DNA from: Planomonospora sp. ID67723
Lineage (GTDB): Bacteria; Actinomycetota; Actinomycetes; Streptosporangiales; Streptosporangiaceae
Assembly: GCF_015711605.1 (NCBI RefSeq)
Contig: NZ_JABTEZ010000002.1
Coordinates: 124,001-188,000, forward strand
Direction of reading: 5' to 3'
Length of the DNA: 64,000 nt
Program-made: the position numbers and the translations under genes
Shown here: piece after piece, positions 59,588-64,000 of the stretch
Layout: each line of letters opens with the position of its first letter
Position numbering within the stretch: the first letter of the stretch is position 1
Notes under the pieces: generated by a model
Database searches by the model: none
Seen by the model: the letters and a program-made list of their open reading frames with translations, nothing else
What the model was told of the DNA's origin: nothing

Positions 59588-60582
59588 CGCCTGAGCTGCG
59601 CGACGGCGGTCCGGTGCCGGACCTGGACTGGGACCGGGCCGTCGAACTGATCTCGTCCGCCGACGAGATCGCCCTGGCCTGTCACGTCTCCCCGGACGGC
59701 GACGCGCTCGGCTCGATGCTGGCGGCCGGGAGGGCGCTGCGCGCGGCGGGCAAGCGCGTGGCGGCGTCCTTCGGCGACCGCAGGTTCGAGGTCCCCCGGC
59801 TGCTGCGCTTCCTGCCGGGGCAGGACCTCCTGGTCGAGCCTTCGGACTATCCGCCCGCGCCCGAGCTGATGATCACTTTCGATGCGGCCGTCGCCGACCG
59901 CCTCGGGGTGCTGGCGGTCAACGCGGGCAAGGCCCGTGAGCTGATCGTGGTGGACCACCATCCGTCCAACCCCGGCTTCGGCACACTCAACCTGGTCGAT
60001 CCCGGCGCGCCCTCCACCACCGCGCTCGTCGAGGAACTGCTGGGCAGGCTCGCTCTGCCGATCGACGAGGCGGTCGCCACCTGCCTCTACACCGGCCTGG
60101 TGACCGACACGGGTTCCTTCCGGCACGCCTCGACCACCCCCGCGGCGCACCTCATGGCCGCCCGGCTGGTGGCCGCCGGCGTGGACCCGGAGCAGACCTC
60201 GCGCCGGCTCTGGGACAGCGCCCCGTTCGGCTACCTGCGCATCCTCGGCGCCGTTCTCGGCCGGGTCTCCCTGGAGCCTGGCGTGGGCGGCGGCCTGGTC
60301 TGGACGTTCGTCACCCGCGACGACCGGGCCGCGCACGGCCTGCCGTACGACGCGGTCGAGGGGATCATCGACGTGATCAGGCGTACCGACGAGGCGGACG
60401 TGGCCGTGGTCCTCAAGGAGGACGACGACGGCGCCTGGCAGGTCTCCACCCGGTCCAGGGGAGGGACCGACGTCGCGCGGCTCTGCGCGGAGCTGGGCGG
60501 CGGCGGGCACGCCAGGGCCGCGGGCTTCACCTCCCGGCTGCCCGTCGAGGAGACGATGGCGCGCCTGCGCACGCTGCTGTAA
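59584..60582 (+). CDS. nrnA: DHH-family oligoribonuclease/pAp phosphatase (NrnA)
   Basis: The protein has 332 residues. The DHH-DHHA1 layout is shown by [21 protein letters not shown] (DxD), VVDHHPSN (DHH), [10 protein letters not shown] and the C-terminal [11 protein letters not shown]. NrnA degrades 2-5-nt RNAs and dephosphorylates pAp. GTG 59584 overlaps the rbfA stop. Confidence 0.93.
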   Translation: MTPELRDGGPVPDLDWDRAVELISSADEIALACHVSPDGDALGSMLAAGRALRAAGKRVAASFGDRRFEVPRLLRFLPGQDLLVEPSDYPPAPELMITFDAAVADRLGVLAVNAGKARELIVVDHHPSNPGFGTLNLVDPGAPSTTALVEELLGRLALPIDEAVATCLYTGLVTDTGSFRHASTTPAAHLMAARLVAAGVDPEQTSRRLWDSAPFGYLRILGAVLGRVSLEPGVGGGLVWTFVTRDDRAAHGLPYDAVEGIIDVIRRTDEADVAVVLKEDDDGAWQVSTRSRGGTDVARLCAELGGGGHARAAGFTSRLPVEETMARLRTLL

Positions 60583-60643
60583 GAACCCCCTGCGGTCCGC
60601 CGGCCACGGCCGGAGCCCGCGGCCGCATGCTCAAGGAGATTCG

Positions 60644-61543
60644 ATGGGTACGGCTCGCGCCAAGCGAACCCCGCCGCCGAGCGGGCTGATCATCGTGGAC
60701 AAGCCCGCGGAGTGGACCTCGCACGACGTCGTGGGCAAGCTCCGCGGCATCGCGGGCACCCGCAGGGTGGGCCACGCCGGGACCCTGGACCCGATGGCCA
60801 CCGGCGTGCTGGTGGTCGGCGTGGAGAAGGCGACCCGCCTGCTGGGGCACCTCGCGCTCACCGAGAAGGGCTACGACGCCACGATCAGGCTCGGCCGGTC
60901 CACCAACACCGACGACGCCGAGGGCGAGATCATCGCGACCGCGTCGGCGGCCGAGGTGGCCGAAGAGGCCGTCCGTGCCGGGGTCGCGGCGCTGACCGGA
61001 CGGATCATGCAGATCCCGCCGCAGGTGAGCGCCATCAAGGTGAACGGCGAGCGGGCCTACAAGCGGGCCAGGGCGGGGGAGGAGGTCGAGCTCCAGGCGC
61101 GTCCGGTGACGGTCTCCGGCTTCGAGATCACGGCGATCCGCCGGGAGGGCGACCTGCTCGACGTCGACGCCTCGGTGACCTGCTCCAGCGGGACCTACAT
61201 CCGGGCGCTCGCCCGCGACCTCGGCGCGGCCCTGGGCACCGGCGGGCATCTGACCTTCCTGCGCCGCACCCGGGTCGGCCCCTACGACCTGTCGATGGCG
61301 CGCACGATCGAGGAGCTCGGCCGGGAGTGCGCGATCCTGCCCATGGCCGAGGCCGTGGCGGCGGCCTTCCCGCGCCGGGACGTGACCGCCGAGGAGGCGA
61401 GCGCGGTGGCCCACGGCGGGCGGCTGCCCGCCATGGGCCTGGGCAAGGGCCCGATCGGGGTGTTCGCCCCGGACGGCACGCTGGTGGCGCTGGTCGAGGA
61501 GCACGGCAGGGTCGCCAAGTCCCTGGCGGTCTTCGCCGGTTGA
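60644..61543 (+). CDS. truB: tRNA pseudouridine-55 synthase
   Basis: The protein has 299 residues. The catalytic Asp is in RRVGHAGTLDPMATGVLVVGVEKATRLL; other motifs are IPPQVSAIKVNGERAYKRARAG and SSGTYIRALARDLG. It makes the universal pseudouridine 55 in the T-loop of tRNAs, and would also recognise the TTCGAAT loop of the tRNA-like RNAs at 0.9-1.1 kb if they fold. AGGAGAT precedes the ATG. Confidence 0.96.
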   Translation: MGTARAKRTPPPSGLIIVDKPAEWTSHDVVGKLRGIAGTRRVGHAGTLDPMATGVLVVGVEKATRLLGHLALTEKGYDATIRLGRSTNTDDAEGEIIATASAAEVAEEAVRAGVAALTGRIMQIPPQVSAIKVNGERAYKRARAGEEVELQARPVTVSGFEITAIRREGDLLDVDASVTCSSGTYIRALARDLGAALGTGGHLTFLRRTRVGPYDLSMARTIEELGRECAILPMAEAVAAAFPRRDVTAEEASAVAHGGRLPAMGLGKGPIGVFAPDGTLVALVEEHGRVAKSLAVFAG

Positions 61544-61678
61544 CCCGGGGGATCCGCTCCCGGGCTGGCCAGGGGCGTACGGCGACTTCGCCGCCGGGCA
61601 ACGGCCTCCCCGATTGGGGGAAGAGGCGGGGAGCATGGCAGGCTTTAGGGGTCATCCGTCACGAAGGAAGAGGCTGCG

Positions 61679-62632
61679 GTGCGAGGCTGGCACGGATTGC
61701 AGGACGTGCCCGAGGACTGGGGCAGGTCCGTCATCACGATCGGCGTCTTCGACGGCGTCCACACCGGTCACCAGCAGATGGTGGCCCGTGCTGTCGCGAT
61801 GGCCGGCCGGCTCGGGCTTCCCTCGGTGGTCGTGACGTTCGATCCCCACCCGGACGAGGTGGTCCGGCCGGGCACGCATCCGCCCAGGCTGACGACGGCC
61901 AGGCACCGCACCGAGCTGCTGGCCGCCCTCGGGGTGGACGCGGTCTGCGTGCTCCCGTTCACGCTGGAGTTCTCCCGGATGAGCCCGGACGAGTTCGTGC
62001 AGACCGTCCTGGTCGACCGGCTGCACGCGGCCGGAGTCGTGGTGGGGGAGAACTTCCGCTTCGGTCACAAGGCCTCCGGCGACGTCGAGACGCTGCGGAC
62101 CCTGGGAGAGAAGTACGACTTCGAGGCCGAGGGCGTGCCCCTGGTGAGCAACGGGGAGGCCATCTCCTCCACCCTGATCCGCGAACGGCTCGCCGGAGGG
62201 GACATCGAGGCCGTCACCGCCGCGCTGGGCCGCCCGCACCGGGTGGAGGGCGTGGTGGTCCGCGGCTACCAGCGCGGGCGCCAGCTCGGCTTCCCGACCG
62301 CCAACGTCGAGTCGCCGGAGTACACCGCGATCCCCGCCGACGGGGTCTACGCCGGCTGGCTCCAGTGCATCCCGACCGGGAACCTGCCCGCGGTCTACGC
62401 GGGCGAGCGCTGGCCGGCCGCGATCTCCGTGGGCACCAACCCGACCTTCGAGGGCGTGCCCCGCACCGTCGAGGCCTACGCGCTCGACCGCGACGACCTG
62501 GACCTGTACGGCGCGCACGTGGCGGTCGAGTTCGGCCACCGGCTCCGCGGCAACACGAAGTTCGACTCGATCGAGGCGCTGGTCGAGCAGATGAACGCCG
62601 ACGTCGCCGAGGCCCGCCGCCTCACCTCCTGA
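61679..62632 (+). CDS. ribF: Bifunctional riboflavin kinase/FAD synthetase
   Basis: The protein has 317 residues. The N-terminal FAD-synthetase part has TIGVFDGVHTGHQQMV and VVTFDPHPDEVVRPG; the C-terminal kinase part has GYQRGRQLGFPTANVE and SVGTNPTFEG. It converts riboflavin to FMN and FAD. GTG 61679 has GGAAGAGG upstream. It ends the translation-factor operon, as in other actinomycetes, and converges on the TetR gene. Confidence 0.96.
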   Translation: MRGWHGLQDVPEDWGRSVITIGVFDGVHTGHQQMVARAVAMAGRLGLPSVVVTFDPHPDEVVRPGTHPPRLTTARHRTELLAALGVDAVCVLPFTLEFSRMSPDEFVQTVLVDRLHAAGVVVGENFRFGHKASGDVETLRTLGEKYDFEAEGVPLVSNGEAISSTLIRERLAGGDIEAVTAALGRPHRVEGVVVRGYQRGRQLGFPTANVESPEYTAIPADGVYAGWLQCIPTGNLPAVYAGERWPAAISVGTNPTFEGVPRTVEAYALDRDDLDLYGAHVAVEFGHRLRGNTKFDSIEALVEQMNADVAEARRLTS

Positions 62633-62641
62633 CCCGGCCGG

Positions 62642-63259
62642 TCAGCCCGGCCGGCCGAGGGCCTGGCGGGCGTAGTCCATCGCGTGGGCGAGCGAGCCCT
62701 CACGGGTCACCCCGGGCACGCCGATCACGATCTGGGTGCTGAACCCGTCCAGCATCGCGCGCAGCCGTACCGAGAAACCGGGCAGGTCGGCGGGGGCGAA
62801 CTCGCCGCCGCGTGCGCCCTGCTCCAGCAGGGCGACCAGGTCGCGGTGCCAGGCCAGGTCGAGCTCCGCCTGGGTGTCGCGCAGCTCGGGCGCCGCGAGC
62901 GTGCGGCCCCACACGTGGACCCAGAGCAGCCAGCGGGGGTCGGCGGCTCCCTCCGGCAGGTACAGCTCCACGAAGGCGGGCAGCCGGTCCATCGCGCTCC
63001 CGCCGGCCGCCAGCAGCGCCGCGCGGCCCGGGACGTGCTTCTCCTCGCTCCAGCGCAGCGTTTCCAGCAGGATGCGGTCCTTGCTGCCGAAGTAGTAGAG
63101 GACGTGACCGCCGCTGGTGCCCACCCGGCGCGCGAGCTCGGCCATCGTCATCTCGGCCGGGCCGTACTCGGCGATCGCCTCCATCGCGGCTTCCAGAACC
63201 TGCTCGCGCGGGCGCTCCAGCCGCCGCCGGACCGTGCCGCGCGCCTGACCGCGTGCCAT
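62642..63259 (-). CDS. TetR-family transcriptional regulator
   Basis: The protein has 205 residues. The N-terminal helix-turn-helix (REQVLEAAMEAIAEYGPAEMTMAELARRVGTSGGHVLYYFGSKDRILLETL) is complete. The ligand domain is of the type found with BetI-like regulators (WLLWVHVWGRTLAAPELRDTQAELDLAW). It is divergent from the APC permease gene, with two 19-bp palindromes between, so it probably represses both itself and the permease. AACGAGGCGAC precedes the ATG. Confidence 0.92.
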   Translation of the reverse strand: MARGQARGTVRRRLERPREQVLEAAMEAIAEYGPAEMTMAELARRVGTSGGHVLYYFGSKDRILLETLRWSEEKHVPGRAALLAAGGSAMDRLPAFVELYLPEGAADPRWLLWVHVWGRTLAAPELRDTQAELDLAWHRDLVALLEQGARGGEFAPADLPGFSVRLRAMLDGFSTQIVIGVPGVTREGSLAHAMDYARQALGRPG

Positions 63260-63320
63260 GTCGCCTCGTTCCGGTAACGGGTCGTTAAGGACTCTTGACG
63301 CTGAACTCTACGACAGTGCA

Positions 63321-63339
63321 TTTTGAATGACATTCAAAA
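63321..63339. promoter_or_regulatory. Palindromic operator copy 1, TTTTGAATG-A-CATTCAAAA
   Basis: A perfect 9-bp dyad around a central A, in a very AT-rich stretch of an otherwise GC-rich genome. It is placed to control both the TetR gene and the permease gene. Confidence 0.8.
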
Positions 63340-63358
63340 TTTTGAATGACATTCAAAA
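63340..63358. promoter_or_regulatory. Palindromic operator copy 2, TTTTGAATG-A-CATTCAAAA
   Basis: An exact second copy of the 19-bp palindrome, directly abutting the first without any spacer. Two TetR dimers could bind side by side on the same face after about two helical turns (19 bp). Confidence 0.8.
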
Positions 63359-63381
63359 TGATCGTCGTGTGAGGAGCTCCC

Positions 63382-64000
63382 GTGCTCGACCAATCGGCTC
63401 TCACGCCGCAAGCGGCTCCGTCCCTGCCCCGCGTGCTCGGCCTGTTCGGCGCGGTCATGCTGACCCTGTCGTGCATCACCCCCACCTCGTCGCTGTTCAT
63501 CATCGTCCCGGAGGTGCTGGCGGGGCAGGGGAGCGGTGCGGTGCTCGCGCTGGTCGCGGGCCTGCTGGTGTCGATCGGCATCGCGTGCTGCTACGCCGAG
63601 CTGGGCACGCTCGCACCGAGCTCCGGCGGAGAGTACGCCATGGTGACCACGCTGCTCGGCCGGTTCTCCGGATGGATCACCTTCGGCCTCTCGGCCTCCC
63701 TGCTGGTCGTCATCCCGCCGATCATCGCGCTGGGCACCGCCGACTACCTGGCGAACCTGTTCACCGTGGACCGCGCCCTCGCCGGGGCGGTCGTCATGCT
63801 GCTGGCCACGCTGTTCGCCGTACTCGACGTCCGCTCCAACGCCTTCATCACCGGTCTCTTCCTGGCCGTCGAGATCATCGCCGCCGCCGTGGTCGCCGGC
63901 TTCGGGTTCCTCAACTCCCAGCGCGACGTGTCGGTGCTCATCTCCCCGGTGGTGCCCGACGGCCAGGGCGGGCTCTCGGCCTTCTCCCTGGGGATCCTGA
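63382..64000 (+). CDS. APC-family amino-acid/polyamine permease (3' end outside window)
   Basis: GTG 63382 is preceded by GTGAGGAGC; 206 residues are visible before the window ends. The visible part has the APC pattern: a first broken helix with VLGLFGAVMLTLSCITPTSSLFIIVPEVL, then LALVAGLLVSIGIACCYAELGTLAPSSGGEYAMVTTLLGRFSGWITFGLSASLLVVIPPIIALG. Such permeases import amino acids or amines with protons. The substrate is unknown. It is controlled, by position, by the divergent TetR protein. Confidence 0.9.
   Translation, partial: MLDQSALTPQAAPSLPRVLGLFGAVMLTLSCITPTSSLFIIVPEVLAGQGSGAVLALVAGLLVSIGIACCYAELGTLAPSSGGEYAMVTTLLGRFSGWITFGLSASLLVVIPPIIALGTADYLANLFTVDRALAGAVVMLLATLFAVLDVRSNAFITGLFLAVEIIAAAVVAGFGFLNSQRDVSVLISPVVPDGQGGLSAFSLGIL

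Overview
This window is high-GC chromosomal DNA from a filamentous-type actinomycete. GC-rich codon third positions, many GTG/TTG starts, GC-rich hairpin terminators without T-tracts, the rimP-nusA-ylxR-infB-ylxP-rbfA-nrnA-truB-ribF order and a very long Gly/Pro/Arg-rich IF-2 N-terminus all fit a Streptosporangium/Nonomuraea-like organism; the genus is an inference. Both edges cut genes: an ATP-grasp protein on the left and an APC permease on the right.

Layout. 0.0-8.8 kb: the end of an ATP-grasp gene, then two tandem tRNA-like RNA elements (857-942 and 1032-1117), then five overlapping or abutting genes: an SDR with a zinc ribbon, a leucine-rich-repeat protein, an ankyrin protein, a MoxR AAA+ ATPase and a metallopeptidase-like/vWA protein. 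A KptA/Tpt1 RNA 2'-phosphotransferase follows. This is the strongest candidate for an undescribed system: small RNAs shaped like tRNAs, a chaperone-like ATPase/vWA pair with repeat-protein recognition subunits, and an RNA-repair enzyme. 8.7-11.6 kb: an ECF42-type sigma factor with its DGPF (YCII) partner, and a LysR regulator. 11.9-25.2 kb: secreted peptide scavenging, with an M9 collagenase, an M14 carboxypeptidase and a five-gene peptide ABC importer whose binding protein appears to be held by a C-terminal membrane helix; a Nudix protein and an SDR lie between. 25.2-30.7 kb: single metabolic genes (DUF2252, FAD monooxygenase, pentapeptide repeat, MTHFR-like, RibD-C-like) and a frameshifted DUF1707 remnant.

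30.8-49.1 kb: two blocks of acyl-CoA/steroid-type catabolic genes (acyl-CoA dehydrogenases, flavin reductase, Ltp2-like aldolase with DUF35 partner, FadD3-like ligase, LLM oxidoreductase). They are linked by four copies of one dyad, CAAGC-N4-GCTTG, placed at the four transcription-unit starts, which predicts a single TetR-type regulon. Between the blocks lie a GntR regulator, a GNAT acetyltransferase, CutC, a DUF6986 protein, a TPR-GGDEF diguanylate cyclase, a ferredoxin-NADP reductase and a C-terminally truncated acyl-CoA ligase.

49.2-64.0 kb: a membrane protein, prolyl-tRNA synthetase, two tandem DUF4236 proteins, a ferritin-like lipoprotein pair, the translation-factor operon from rimP to ribF, and a TetR regulator divergent from an APC permease with two contiguous 19-bp palindromes between them. 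Genes were read from the sequence alone; family names rest on motif recognition, not on database searches.
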